64,000 bases of DNA from Blastobasis lacticolella (GCA_905147135.1 LR990048.1:18646563-18710562); one strand, 5' to 3'; counted from the stretch's first letter, positions 42,910-53,394 are shown. Program-made: numbers and translations. The notes: generated by a model from the sequence alone, not told the origin.

Positions 42910-43560
42910 AAGAATGTGCTGCCTGTTTATTAATAAATTAATGTACCTATCCTTTTCATTTTTTTTCATGACTATATCCTCTAGAGGTCATCATATTCAA
43001 TTTATTGTGAAGTCACATAGGCCAATCTGTAGATTATGAAGATACTTCTAACGATAAGTAAGTAGGTACCTACTTAGTTTAGAAGTTATGACGCTACAAA
43101 TAAACGTTCATACCGGTCAAAATCATAACCCTCCTTTTTGCAAAACCAAGCACTGCTGATGCACGGTATTTAGGATCGAGAGATATAAAAGACGGTGGTA
43201 GGTATCAGGGCGTGGGTTTGATTCACTTAACATCTTACCATTTATTATTATGACAATATTTAATTATAAGGACAAGGTTAAAAAAGGGCGTATTTCGCTC
43301 CAGACGACTTCGTTAGATTTGTTTGTGTTCGTTACGAGTAGAATTCGTAGCAAAATATAACTTATCTGCAGATGGACTTCCTTGTTCCGTCCCTGCATTT
43401 GCATTAGTGTGTGTGTTATAGAGATGTGTGACATTTTGCATTGTATTTAAACTCGGTATGTACTCTCTGCTCCTATATATAAAATTTTATCTCAATTAGT
43501 TGGGGCTTCCACGCGCCCCGGCCCGACAACACTGTGACTATTGACAATATTGTTAATAGC
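42910..43560. other. No gene seen
   Basis: AT-rich, with no open stretch or repeat that I recognise. Confidence 0.4.
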
Positions 43561-43564
43561 TAGA

Positions 43565-44535
43565 GATTTAGGCATTGAAATATCAAGAATGACATAATCA
43601 AGAACCCGTATCAGTCCAATGGATTTTGAGTCTACTGTTGGAGGGGACTACATTTGGGCCCTCAGACGCACAAGGTCTACTTATCAAATAGCCCATTTCT
43701 CATTTTGACTACGTCTCGAAGTGACAAAGTAGTTAAAATCGGCCTTAGCAAACCGCCTATTTCGCATTCCGTCCAATTCTCAATATGTCTATATCTATGG
43801 TATCTACATTGGGGAGGGTTTTGTCGTAATCTTCACGTTAGGTGGAGTTGGGTATTGTGGTTTACGAACTTTGCATTAAAACAATTGTCACCTTGTTCCC
43901 CGACGGACGAGACCATTTCCGCCGCATAATCATCCTGTCGGGTCAAAGGTTCACTGTCACCAGCGATGCCCACTCGAAAAAGCCCTGAAATATCAATTGG
44001 TAGGAAGAGTCGTACGCAAGAGACGAAGAGTCGTATGCAATAGACGAAGAATCGTCACAGAGGTCAAGCTTGAGGAGTAGGACCTGGGTGAGTACAAACG
44101 CCTTATCTATTTCTGCCTCCAGTTGTAGTTCGTGCGGTTGTGTTCCGGTTGGAATTATAAGGTAGCCAGCGCAATTATAAGCATGAGGCATTTCATCTTA
44201 GTTCTCACATTGACAACGCACCTGCGGTTCTGCATTTTTGTTGCCAGCTACCTAAATACATGAATCATCAGGTGAGGTAGTTGCTCGTTTGTCACTGTGT
44301 AGGATAAAAAAAAAACCGCTATCGCGCATGTCGTTGGCCCTTCTCGGACGGGGTCACACATGGTCTTGACCACGGGGGGTGGTGAACCCATTTCAAGATC
44401 AAGACACGTGTCAAAACTTTATTCATCTTTTTTTCTGTTAGAATGACAGCTTGTTAATTGTCTTTTGGTTTTAAGGGTGTGTTCCGGGTTTCCTACCGCG
44501 TACCTTTGTTGACGAGTAGCGCGATATTTCGACAC
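43565..44535. repeat. Duplicated block X, copy 2, first part
   Basis: Collinear with 30,512-31,490 with scattered substitutions and small indels. It ends at TTTCGACAC, where copy 1 continues into GATATTTCGTACGG. Confidence 0.85.
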
Positions 44536-44984
44536 AGTTGCCATAAAATTGTTGTATAAAAGCCATAAGAAACAATTAGAGCTATGAGTCTGCCACTGCC
44601 CAACACCTCTTACACCCGGTTTCTGAAACGCTTGTCAAATCATTGATTAGCTAACAAGCTGTTAAATCACTGTGGGTTTCTGAAAGGCCAATCAATCTAT
44701 TGTTAGCTAATCGACCATTAACAAGAGATCAATTTTTTTGTCTGGCTACCCCTGCTAAAATCAGTCACATTCATTCATTCATATATGTTTTGTTTCTGTC
44801 TAACGCATTGATTTGTCTCTGTCCCTAGCGGCCATTTGATAGCGGCGGGATATTCAACTTTTAGATGAAACTGATAGCGATTGTATAGATTTCGTGTAAA
44901 ATCAAATATTAAAAAAAAAACAGCGAGAAAAGAGAAATTATAACAATATTTATGTTATACGGTCACAGGTTCCAGTGGATCAGT

Positions 44985-45165
44985 AATCCCATCATCATCA
45001 TCTTCAGTCAGTTAGGTGGGTCCCGGTCCACTCCTGAATACAGGCCTCCCACGGCTTACACTCTGGTCGACTCTGTTATCTTGCATCCATCGGCTCCCTA
45101 GGACCTTAAAGAGGTCGTCCGTCCATCTCTTGGGAGGCCATCCAGAGAAAGCCACTCAACAACAT
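44985..45165. repeat. RTE-type LINE fragment inside the nested element
   Basis: TCATCATCATCTTCAGTCAG and GAGGTCGTCCGTCCATCTC, then TTGGGAGGCCATCC, as in lepidopteran RTE 3' regions. Confidence 0.5.
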
Positions 45166-45234
45166 CCGCCCCATCGGCTATCGATTCTGTGAGTTTCTCC
45201 CAATAATCCCATTAGTTAAATCTTGGTTCAAGTC

Positions 45235-45925
45235 CCTGGATACGGGCCAGTTCGTGGTTCAGGTCCAGGTCCTGGCCCCGGATCAGGTCCTGGGTCAGGT
45301 CCAGCTCCTGGCTTCGGACCAGGTCCTGGTTCAGGTCCAGGTACTGGCCCGGACCAGGTCCTGGTTCAGGTCCAGGTACTGGCCCGGACCAGGTCCTGGC
45401 CCCACACCAGATCCTGGATCAGGTTCAGGCCCTGGCCTCGAACCAGCTTCTAGTTCAGGTCCAGGTCCTGAACCCTGACATGTCCGTGGTTCAGGTCCTG
45501 GTCCTGGTTCAGGTCCATGTCCTGGCCCCGAACCAGGTCCAGAGGGCCTAGTGTGAGTTCCGCTTCGATTTTACTTAACTTTCGCGTTTGCGTTTACGGC
45601 GAAATTAGTATGAAGAAGAAAAGTTCATTTACGTACCACTAGGCGGCGCTATATATTTTTTCATACTAATTTTCACGTAAACGCAAACGCGATAGTAAAG
45701 TAAAATCGAAGCGGAACTCACACTAGGCCCTCTGGTCCAGCTAATGTTTATGGTCTATGTGCTGGCGCTGGTCTAGGTCCTGGTTCTGGTCCAAGATCAA
45801 ATTGTGATCAAGGTTGCAGTTTTGGTCATGATCCTGGACCAGAATTTGACCCTAGACTTGGACTTTGCCTTGGCCCAAAACTAGGACTTGGACCAGGGCC
45901 AGGACCAAGACTTAGACCAAGAAAT
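45235..45925 (+). repeat. GGTCC(A/T)GG-rich minisatellite, split by a MITE
   Basis: Imperfect units of about 12-24 bp built from GGTCCAGGTCCTGG / CAGGTCCTGGCCCCGGACC occupy 45,235-45,540. More decayed units follow at 45,734-45,925. Open Gly-Pro-like frames here come from the repeat and have no gene context. Confidence 0.85.
45541..45733. mobile_element. 193-bp MITE with ~75-bp inverted arms inside the minisatellite
   Basis: AGAGGGCCTAGTGTGAGTTC at the left pairs with its complement at the right. GGTCC flanks both sides (45,536-45,540 and 45,734-45,738), consistent with a 5-bp duplication or with the surrounding repeat unit. Confidence 0.88.
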
Positions 45926-46726
45926 TCGGATATAATTTCTTTTGACAATCGGTTAATTGGTCGATTTTCGCCAATTAAAATAACAAGGCGATAACATACA
46001 GTTAACATGAGAAAAAGCTTTCCGGAAACCCAAAATTACATTAATCAGCCGTTAATTGGAGATTTGACAATCCGTTAACAAGCTGTTAACAAACTGTCAG
46101 TTGGCCCTTTCAGAAACCCAAACTGCATTTAATCAGAGATTAACAAGCTGTTACGTAATTTTTGCGTTGACAAGCGTTTCAGAAACCGGGTGTTAGAATC
46201 TGAAACTCACCACTGGATGGAGTTACATAACCCACGGGTGTTATCTACTGAACGACACTACACTCCACGTTGAGTTAGGGAAGCCATCGAAATCACGAAA
46301 TATCCAAGCTCTCCAGTCTTCCCGTGACCATGATGCATGCAACTGTGTCGAAATATCGGGCTACTCGTCAACAAAGGTACGCGGTAGGAAACCCGGAACA
46401 TACCCTTAAAATGTGTAATAATAACCGCGATAGTTTAAAACATTATCTTTTGGTTTGTTTTATTCTATTTAGAAATTTTTTGTTTGTTTATTTTATAAAG
46501 TTTAAATTCTCAAACACCTACTCAATGGGCATGGCTGAAAAACAGCGCTGTACGGAACCATACCGTCCCGTGACAGCATAAGCTGAGCCAGGTACATTTG
46601 CCTTAGTTATTTTTATTGTTTAGATGTAATGGTAAGGAACGATATTTTGTTTAAGGCAATAAATTATCCTTATTCTTAGTTACGGGCTGCTTAAAACACA
46701 CCTCCACCAAATGTGTTTTCATGTGG

Positions 46727-47053
46727 TTTCCCGAGAGACACGAGTAGAAAGATTCAACACCGGTGATATAAGTAGTTGGTGCTATTCTACTTTACCGGAG
46801 ACACCGCGGCCTCAAAAATGACATTGAGCACAAAATAGATAAGATAATGGTATTTTATCTTCAAGTCCGCCAATGTACTGTTTGTGCATGAAGTATAAAT
46901 AAATAAATAAAATCGACACCACAGGTGACCGAAGAGCTGGCTCGTTCCTCGGACAGAGGATAAGCAATCCAACGAGGCAACGCAGCTAGCTTTTTGAGCA
47001 TCATTCCGAGGGACACTACATGATTTTTTTTATATATAATATTTTAGTATTAG
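46727..47053. repeat. Duplicated block X, copy 2, last part
   Basis: GGTTTCCCGAGAGACACGAG onward matches 31,508-31,780, ending at TATAATATTTTAGTATTA. It is interrupted by a 72-bp retroposed insert. Confidence 0.85.
46832..46913 (+). mobile_element. 72-bp LINE 3' end with AAAAT target duplication
   Basis: Insert 46,837-46,908 ends in an (ATAA)n tail and is flanked by AAAAT. The empty site is intact in block X copy 1 (near 31,607). Confidence 0.8.
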
Positions 47054-47750
47054 TGTATATTTTTATTTCTTATTGTAATTTTTTTGTCGGTAACTAAATC
47101 AGTTCAACATTAATTTTTTTTGTCATATTATTATAGGTGAGTTAAGTCTGCAGTGCTACATAGTACTTGCCTATTAGTTATTTCCCTGGTTTCAGAAGTG
47201 ATGAGCCCTGTGGGCTAATTACGTAATCTTGAACGCACACTGATGCAGTGCGCTGCGCAGTGCACTGCACGATGTGGCAAAACTTGTTACCCGCCGAGCA
47301 ATTTGTATGCAAGTACATTGACAGATGGCGGAATGTCCCACTGATGGCGCACTGCATGATGGGGCAACACCCGCAATTGAAGCCCGAAATGTCAGTTCTG
47401 TATGAATTTTGTCTACGTTTTTCAATTTGGCCCCATCGTGCAGCGTGCGGTGCGATGTCAGTAGATGTCAACATGAAACGTCACATCTGACTGTTTCTTT
47501 TTACCAACAGTTTGAATCTTTCCTCTTTATGTGACACAGTTCACACACATATATCTGTCTACTTTTTTTAGTACAGATACAACGCGTGTGAATGAAATAG
47601 GAAACCGACCTTGTCAAAGAAAGTTTGACCGCTGATGCGTAAGCCCCTCCCCTTTTTCTGATTCTTTAACATTATCGAAGTTGTGTCGCTTTCGTGATCC
47701 TGTCGTCATTCTCTTCTCAGTTCATCCCGAATTATAAATAAGGAATGTTT
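47054..47750. other. No gene seen; GC-rich repeat-like block at 47,190-47,490
   Basis: The block has the phrase CGCAGTGCACTGCAC, also found at 50,195-50,220, and overlapping open stretches on both strands. It is likely a transposon piece. Part of the 47,054-50,551 sequence separating X from Y in the second copy. Confidence 0.45.
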
Positions 47751-47751
47751 G

Positions 47752-48120
47752 GTTCTAGAACACTAGTTTCTAAAAAGAAATGCTGGTACTCGTAGAAATC
47801 TACATTTTGATTGGTACCTGTCAAACTTAAAACTGTAATAACTCTGAAACTATTGGTGCTAGAATACTAGTTCCTAAAGAGAAATTATAGTACTCGTCGA
47901 GATCTACATTCCGGATGATAGCTGTCAAACGTAATACTGTAATAACTCTGAAACTATCGCTCCTTGAACACTAGTTCCTGAAGAGAAATGATAGTCGAGA
48001 TCTACATTCTGGATGACAGCTATCAATCTTAAAACTGTAATAACTCTGAAACTATTTGCCTTAAAACGCTTGTTCCAGAACAGCAAATACTTATAGATAT
48101 CGACAGGCACTATCATTTCT
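47752..48120 (+). repeat. Tandem repeat, ~100-108-bp unit, about 3.5 copies
   Basis: Units start near 47,752, 47,859, 47,962 and 48,059. Each has A(C)ACTAGTT(T/C)CTAAA, GAGATCTACATT and 'AACTGTAATAACTCTGAAAC'. They diverge by about 15-20% by eye. Confidence 0.85.
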
Positions 48121-48124
48121 TTTT

Positions 48125-48960
48125 AGGATCTAGTTTTCTAAGAGCAATGGTTTCCGAGTAATTTAAGTTATATACACTCTCTTTATACTTACTACTGATG
48201 TTATACGTTGTAGTTATAGTTTTGGATGAGCCACCATGGTATACACTCAGTTTAAGTAAACATTCGTAAAGGAAAGAAATAACTACGTTTTAAAACATTT
48301 TATTGTAATATTGTCCAAAAATCATGTCTTCAACCAGTTGAGGACAAATTTAAGCAGTGCGGTTTATCCTACAACAGAATCAATCAATGTAAATAAAAAT
48401 TCCTAACATGACCGAATCAATTTTCTGAATTTAAAAATTTTGAAGTTTTTATGTTTTTATATCCTCAAGATAATTTAATTGAATGTATTATCATAGAGCC
48501 TGTAACCATCGGACAATCAATACGCTTTTAACGAAAATCGGCCAAGTAGTTTTTGAGCTAGAATAAACATCCATACAAACATTCATATCAATATACATAC
48601 ACACAACCCCCTTTCTCCCGCTAGAGTACGACATTGACGACATACGACAGAGACGACATTGTTCCACTTGCTATGGTCCTGACAAATCTCTGTCGATTCT
48701 TCCACGTTTATCAACTTTACATACATAGATTGTTAAGTTCATTACCCTCCCTTAGCTCCATCGTAGTCGGGTAAAAAGTATCAGTTATAGTATAGTATTC
48801 GCAGAAGTTGCATGGTTCAATTTCTTTAGATATTACTGATGTTATACTTCTTAGTTAAAATATGGAATGACTAACCACGGTCTACAGATGGTGAATCTAT
48901 GGACACCTGTCAGAAGTAATCACCCAAAGAAAAAATTCGTTTTCAAAGATTTTAAAGTAA
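48125..48960. other. No gene seen
   Basis: AT-rich. 48,530-48,620 (AAAATCGGCCAAGTAGTTTT and ATACATACACACAACCCCC) resembles the end of a dispersed lepidopteran repeat. Confidence 0.35.
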
Positions 48961-48964
48961 AATT

Positions 48965-49099
48965 ATGTCTTCTTCCGAGGATGAAGACATGTTGGCCGTA
49001 CTGCAGATGTTTAATATGCAAAAATGTAGACGACCCCGACGTAAATATTGGGTGTACCCTATATGGAATACCGTTGAAAAAAATAGACTTACCAGTTGA
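48965..49099 (+). pseudogene. Possible HARBI1-type nuclease N-terminal fragment
   Basis: A 44-codon frame from ATG reads MSSSEDEDMLAVLQMF, then CRRPRRKYWVYPI. An acidic start followed by a basic R-R-K-Y-W-V-x-P-I box is how many PIF/Harbinger nucleases begin. The frame stops soon after, and a SINE begins at 49,141. Assignment from motif memory. Confidence 0.35.
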
Positions 49100-49140
49100 T
49101 GGTGAACCTGGAAATGTATCCGGACGGAATGTATGTTGAC

Positions 49141-49380
49141 GACCTGAGTGGTTCAGTGGTCAACATGCCAGTCAGCCACGCAAGAGGTCCCGGGTTCGAT
49201 TCCCGGCCGGGCAGAAATTTAAAGTTAAAGTTACGGGTCTGGGTGTTCTATGTATAATAAGTATGTATTTAAAAAAGTATATATGTAGTATACCAGTTAG
49301 CTAGGACCCATAGCACAAGCTTTGCTTAGTTTGGGGCTAGATGGCGCTGTGTGAATTTGTCCACGCTTATCCGGACCGTT
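49141..49380 (+). mobile_element. SINE family 2, full-length-like copy
   Basis: A tRNA-like head (49,141-49,214) with CTGAGTGGTTCAGTGG and B box GGTTCGATTCC, then an AT-rich middle and the tail 'GGGGCTAGATGGCGCTGTGT'. Confidence 0.8.
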
Positions 49381-49669
49381 TTCAGCAGGTTTTCAGTATG
49401 TCACCATTATGTTATAATCAAATATTAACCCGAGCCAGATCAAGGTTACAAAAACGGCACACAAATTGTAATGTCAATGTAGCATTGACAATAATATAAA
49501 TTAAATAATCATCGTGGCGTCATTATGATGATGTTGACTTCAATATAATGTTTTATGAGCTTGTTGAAAAACATCCTGCACCATACGATTATAATCGATC
49601 AGATTACTCTAAACGGAACGTGAGAGACAAGATGCGGATAATTATAGTAAGGAAATTAAACGGCAAATT

Positions 49670-49875
49670 ACGTGGGGACAAAAATGTCTGACCATGCCAG
49701 CCCGCTAGGCACGGGAAGGAGAGTTCAACCCACGAAGCGATGGCTAGACGTCGATAAGAACGGCATGCGTGCCAACAAACTCACCACCAAGGATACCGAA
49801 GACCGAGCGAAGTGGACCAAGAGGATTAGGAAGGCGGACTCCTGGCAATCGAAATTTAACACCAAGATGATGATA
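49670..49875 (+). pseudogene. RTE-type LINE ORF2 C-terminus
   Basis: The frame reads RVQPTKRWLDVDKNGMRANK and DTEDRAKWTKRIRKADS, followed by CACCAAGATGATGATAATAA. This is the typical RTE ORF2 end and 3' tail. Similar scraps are at 17,890-17,985 and 55,785-55,858. Confidence 0.75.
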
Positions 49876-49887
49876 ATAATGATTTTG

Positions 49888-50006
49888 GCGTCAAATCCTG
49901 TTTGTGCTCTCGCACGCGAGGACCCGGGGTCCGCTTTGACTATGATCCAAGATTTAGCAGATCAGGCAATTACAGTGGAACGACTGCCAACTGACCTCCA
50001 TACATA
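49888..50006 (-). mobile_element. SINE family 1, 3' part only
   Basis: 'TGTGCTCTCGCACGCGAGG' to CGACTGCCAACTGACCTCCA; the head is missing. Confidence 0.75.
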
Positions 50007-50373
50007 AGGTCGACATAAGGTCAATAATCATGCAAGTCGTTTAAAATAACGCGCGTAAAAGCGTCGAAAAAGCTCTCGTGCAAACGTTGCCTAACTCACA
50101 ATCATTCGTAAATCTCTCGTGCGAACATTGCCTTACTTAAAAACCAGAATAACACCACCGTTTTCTTTGTTGTCACCGTGACGTGGCACTGCATGGTGCG
50201 CCGCGCAGTGCACTGCACTGCATGAGTGGAGCTAGTCGCTAACGCTGTTGACAACAATTGGCTGATTTCGATGATTGAAATTTTTTCTTTTGCGATTTGG
50301 TATCATCGATTTCATGCAAAAATTGCAATAAACTTAAACTATTAAATCGATCATACGTTATTTTTTTTTATGT

Positions 50374-50505
50374 AATACGGCAGACAAACAGGCAAGCAGG
50401 CCACCTGATGGAAAGTAGTCACCACCGCCTATGGACATCAGCAACACTAGGGGAGTCACCAATGCTTTGCCCGCCTCTGAAGAGACCTCTAATATACCTC
50501 TTGAA
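50374..50505 (-). repeat. Repeat family F1 fragment
   Basis: GGCAGACAAACAGGCAAGCAG to GACCTCTAATATACC. Compare 10,452-10,575. Confidence 0.7.
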
Positions 50506-50706
50506 ATTAATTGCAAAAGTAACAATTTCAATCAAATCGAATCAATCGAAAACAGAGAATTGTTGGCTACAGAGTTACGCAATTAGCTTTATGTTGCTCA
50601 TGTCCTGCTTTCTCCTTTAGGTGGTCATCACTTGCCTGTTTGTCAAGTATACTCGAGAAACGCAATCTAAAAATTTACTTTTCGTTCATTAAAACCGTAA
50701 TATATA

Positions 50707-51186
50707 TGACGGATGCGGTCAATAGTATGGAATCATGTGGTCAATAGTACGGACTCATGACGAAGAAAACGGAAGTGGGAGTGCGCCCTCTGGTGGGGCG
50801 TGCTGACAGAGTCTCGACAGCATGACTCGGGCGGAGTGGTGGCCATTCTTGGCGCGACCGCCGCCGAGGAGTGCCGCGTCTTGAAACTGTCTCCACATTT
50901 CGTTTGTTTACGTTTGAAGTTCGTTTATATACAGTGTTATTTACGTTTGAAAATAAAGTAATTCTAAAATCACCTTTAACATAAGAAAGTTAATTACCTC
51001 AACTGCCTACATTGTGATACTGCTCCGATTTCAAGTGAAATTATAAGTGATGTGCAAAAATGGATTGGAATAAATACAGCGGAGTAAATGTGAACCATTT
51101 CTTTAATTTATCTGCACGAATAGCTATCGATATCACCACCCTGATGACAATGATCCTGATACACCCCTTTCCTTCACGCGACGACA
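50707..51186 (+). mobile_element. 480-bp TG...CA insertion with TATA target duplication (solo-LTR candidate)
   Basis: Absent from copy A, where a single TATA sits at the site (near 31,933). Here TATA occurs on both sides (50,703-50,706 and 51,187-51,190) and the insert starts TG and ends CA. It contains AATAAA (50,952). This fits a solo LTR of a TATA-targeting Ty3/gypsy-type element. A 75-codon open stretch (51,060-51,287) runs from the insert into the flank, so it is probably coincidental. Confidence 0.65.
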
Positions 51187-51478
51187 TATACATCCACAAC
51201 TTAGACGACGTTATTAAAAAGTTAAGTTTTATAAGTCCCGAATGTACCTGCTGTATTGCGGAAGGGAAAGCTCTGACCATCATTTGAGATATCACACGAG
51301 AGACAAAACACGTACAATTTATTATCGCAATAAGACATAATAGTTCATGCTCTAGAAAAAAAATTCTTATTAGTAAACAAGAACAGGGTGCATATTATTA
51401 TTCAAGTATTACAGTAAGTAAACACAACTGCATCGTAAAGCACTCATATTAAAAGTCAGCTAATAAGCACATTATCAC

Positions 51479-53185
51479 TTATTTTAATTTCTTATTCGAA
51501 TTACGAGCATGAATATAAATTTCCAATAGGAAAAATAGAAGACACACACCACACATAAAAAGCAAACAGTAGAAACAAGCTTGCAAATCCTTCATATTCA
51601 GCGGTCTGGTTGCACTACTTTCAATTTTAAATTGCATGGGTTGGAAGTCTGTGACAACTTTTTCCATTAAACCAGATTCAACTAGATTGCTTAAAGTTAA
51701 GGCTAACTCGTGGATAGCTCCCCATCCCGCCCGCACCCGAAGACCTGACGGAAATTCGATCTTAGACTCATCCAAAACTTGCAGAGTGTACGGGCTCGTG
51801 GAGACATCAATCTCTAGCTCAAACAATAAAAAGCGCTTCCCATATCCTATGTCTTTTATAAGTTGATAGGATTCAGCAATCGTTACCACTTTAAATTTAT
51901 TTCTTATTTTTGGATCTTTTATGTTCGCAAAATAAAGTGTTTGTCCACCAAAATCGGGTATGACTTTTACAGCTTCTTCGAATGTTCCCAGTCTAGGCTC
52001 TAATATGAATTTCTGTAAACCGTCTACTAGGTTGCCTTGATACTCAATGCGTATAACGAAGCAAAACCAAATCCACAGTACAAACATACTGTTAACAATG
52101 TAACATTTCGTCTCAAATGGTATTTCTTGGCCCAAAAACATTACGTATGCTTGGAAGGCAATCCCTTGTCTTCTTTCCGGTTTAGAGAGAGAAAAACGTC
52201 TCACTAGTTTAGTAGCGATAACAAACATCGTGAAACTGACAGCAATGTAAATGGTCATCTCATTGGCGAACGGAAGAAGCACCCTCGCCCAGGCGTGGAT
52301 CTCTCTTTGCATTGGTCCGTAGCAAGCAACGTATACTCGTGTAAGGTATATCGCTGATGTATTCACCATTCGGTCTGCATATAGCAATGAAGTAGGAAAT
52401 ACTATGTCAATTTGTCGACTGACAAGAGCATTTGTAAAATGTGTGGATTTCGTCACCACAACGCCTTTGAATGATGCGTTCAATTTCTTTTCTATGAACT
52501 CGAATTGTTTGCCCACTATTCCCCCAAATGCGACTACAGCACCATTTTGCACTTTCACGCCATAGAAAGGCATTAGACCGTCGAGCGTCGTGCCCACTAT
52601 TACCGGACATCCATGGAAGTTGACAAACTTCCTCGGAAACAAATTGTTGGTTAAACCGTTTAGTATTACGGGTTTGACGTCCCCACATATTCCATTTCCG
52701 TATGGCATAAAAGTGGAAAGTTGTATCTTGCCCCTATCATCAACACTTACTGCAAGGACGTCACTCACACTGTGCGCCCACGCGGTCCTCATGATGTTTT
52801 TGAGTTCTAGTGGCGTCGATGTCGCGTCCGCGAGGAGTATTAGTATCACTCGTAGGGGATTGAAACTTTCTTTCGAAATGATCGTCAGGAAGCGTTGGAA
52901 AGGAAGCGTCATGTCGACAAGTAGTATCAGCTGCGAGTACTTTCCGGCGTGGTAGTTGTTGCGGATGCTTTCCTCTGGCGCATCAGCAGGCGCAGTCAGC
53001 ACCGTACCTTTGTACTGTTCAAGGAAGCTAGCGGCTGATTGGCGGTGCGTATCGCACCAAGAGATGGCACTGACACGTTCCGCAAAAGTTTCGTTGGCGA
53101 TGCGAGCTGCTACTGATATCAGCTCTGCATTGCGGTCCGGTAGTATCACCCCTTGAAGGAGCAACATTATTCCCACTGCTTCCAT
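51479..53185 (-). CDS. Divergent ionotropic receptor, copy B (intronless, 568 aa)
   Basis: Second copy of the 32,224-33,930 gene, with the same length and architecture: S1 from about 188, TM1 309-328, pore 340-354, TM2 361-380, S2, TM3 535-556. It differs from copy A at five residues (T59K, T92M, Q125P, R196I, N398R, copy A to B). R196I falls in the first strand of S1, close to the ligand-binding cleft. The frame is fully open, so both copies are probably functional or very recently duplicated. Its 3' side carries the 480-bp insertion, about 0.29 kb past the stop. Subgroup (IR7d, IR100 or other) not resolved. Confidence 0.92.
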   Translation of the reverse strand: MEAVGIMLLLQGVILPDRNAELISVAARIANETFAERVSAISWCDTHRQSAASFLEQYKGTVLTAPADAPEESIRNNYHAGKYSQLILLVDMTLPFQRFLTIISKESFNPLRVILILLADATSTPLELKNIMRTAWAHSVSDVLAVSVDDRGKIQLSTFMPYGNGICGDVKPVILNGLTNNLFPRKFVNFHGCPVIVGTTLDGLMPFYGVKVQNGAVVAFGGIVGKQFEFIEKKLNASFKGVVVTKSTHFTNALVSRQIDIVFPTSLLYADRMVNTSAIYLTRVYVACYGPMQREIHAWARVLLPFANEMTIYIAVSFTMFVIATKLVRRFSLSKPERRQGIAFQAYVMFLGQEIPFETKCYIVNSMFVLWIWFCFVIRIEYQGNLVDGLQKFILEPRLGTFEEAVKVIPDFGGQTLYFANIKDPKIRNKFKVVTIAESYQLIKDIGYGKRFLLFELEIDVSTSPYTLQVLDESKIEFPSGLRVRAGWGAIHELALTLSNLVESGLMEKVVTDFQPMQFKIESSATRPLNMKDLQACFYCLLFMCGVCLLFFLLEIYIHARNSNKKLK

Positions 53186-53394
53186 GACTAAGAACTGAGT
53201 TCATATAAATAAATTTCTTAACGTCAGGTTTAATACTAGGTATGTGGGATATACAGAATGACATGCAACGAGTGTTAAAGTTAATGGGTCAATAGAGCGG
53301 TAGAAAGTACACACTTGTACGCTTTTGGTATTATAGGGTGTTTGAGTTTTTATACTCGTTTGAGGTTTTAATTAATCATAAATCTTTTTAATAA

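Larger units (their letters stand above)
44613..46192. mobile_element. 1,580-bp DNA element, TTA target duplication, 26-bp perfect inverted ends
   Basis: The ends CACCCGGTTTCTGAAACGCT and its complement are flanked by TTA on both sides (44,610 and 46,193). Sub-terminal words GGGTTTCTGAAAGG, CTTTCAGAAACCC and repeated GTTAACAAGCTGTTA lie near both ends. A 3-bp TTA duplication is typical of PIF/Harbinger elements. It has no transposase and is a carrier of nested repeats. Confidence 0.75.
44471..46409. mobile_element. Outer inverted-repeat structure, 71-bp arms with TTAA at the outer ends
   Basis: 44,471-44,541 and 46,339-46,409 are reverse complements with two mismatches (TTAAGGGTGTGTTCCGGG against CCCGGAACATACCCTTAA). 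Copy 1 of block X carries one arm only, at 31,433-31,497. TTAA at the ends recalls piggyBac, but those elements start CCC rather than GGG, so this may be a local inverted duplication. Confidence 0.65.

Noticed and set aside
45223..45478. Gly-Pro-rich open frames
   Set aside because: They are translations of the GGTCC-type minisatellite, open in more than one frame, with no promoter, domain or flanking exon support.
51060..51287. 75-codon plus-strand open frame downstream of receptor B
   Set aside because: It starts inside the 480-bp insertion and runs into flank that in copy A has no such start, so it is most likely coincidental.
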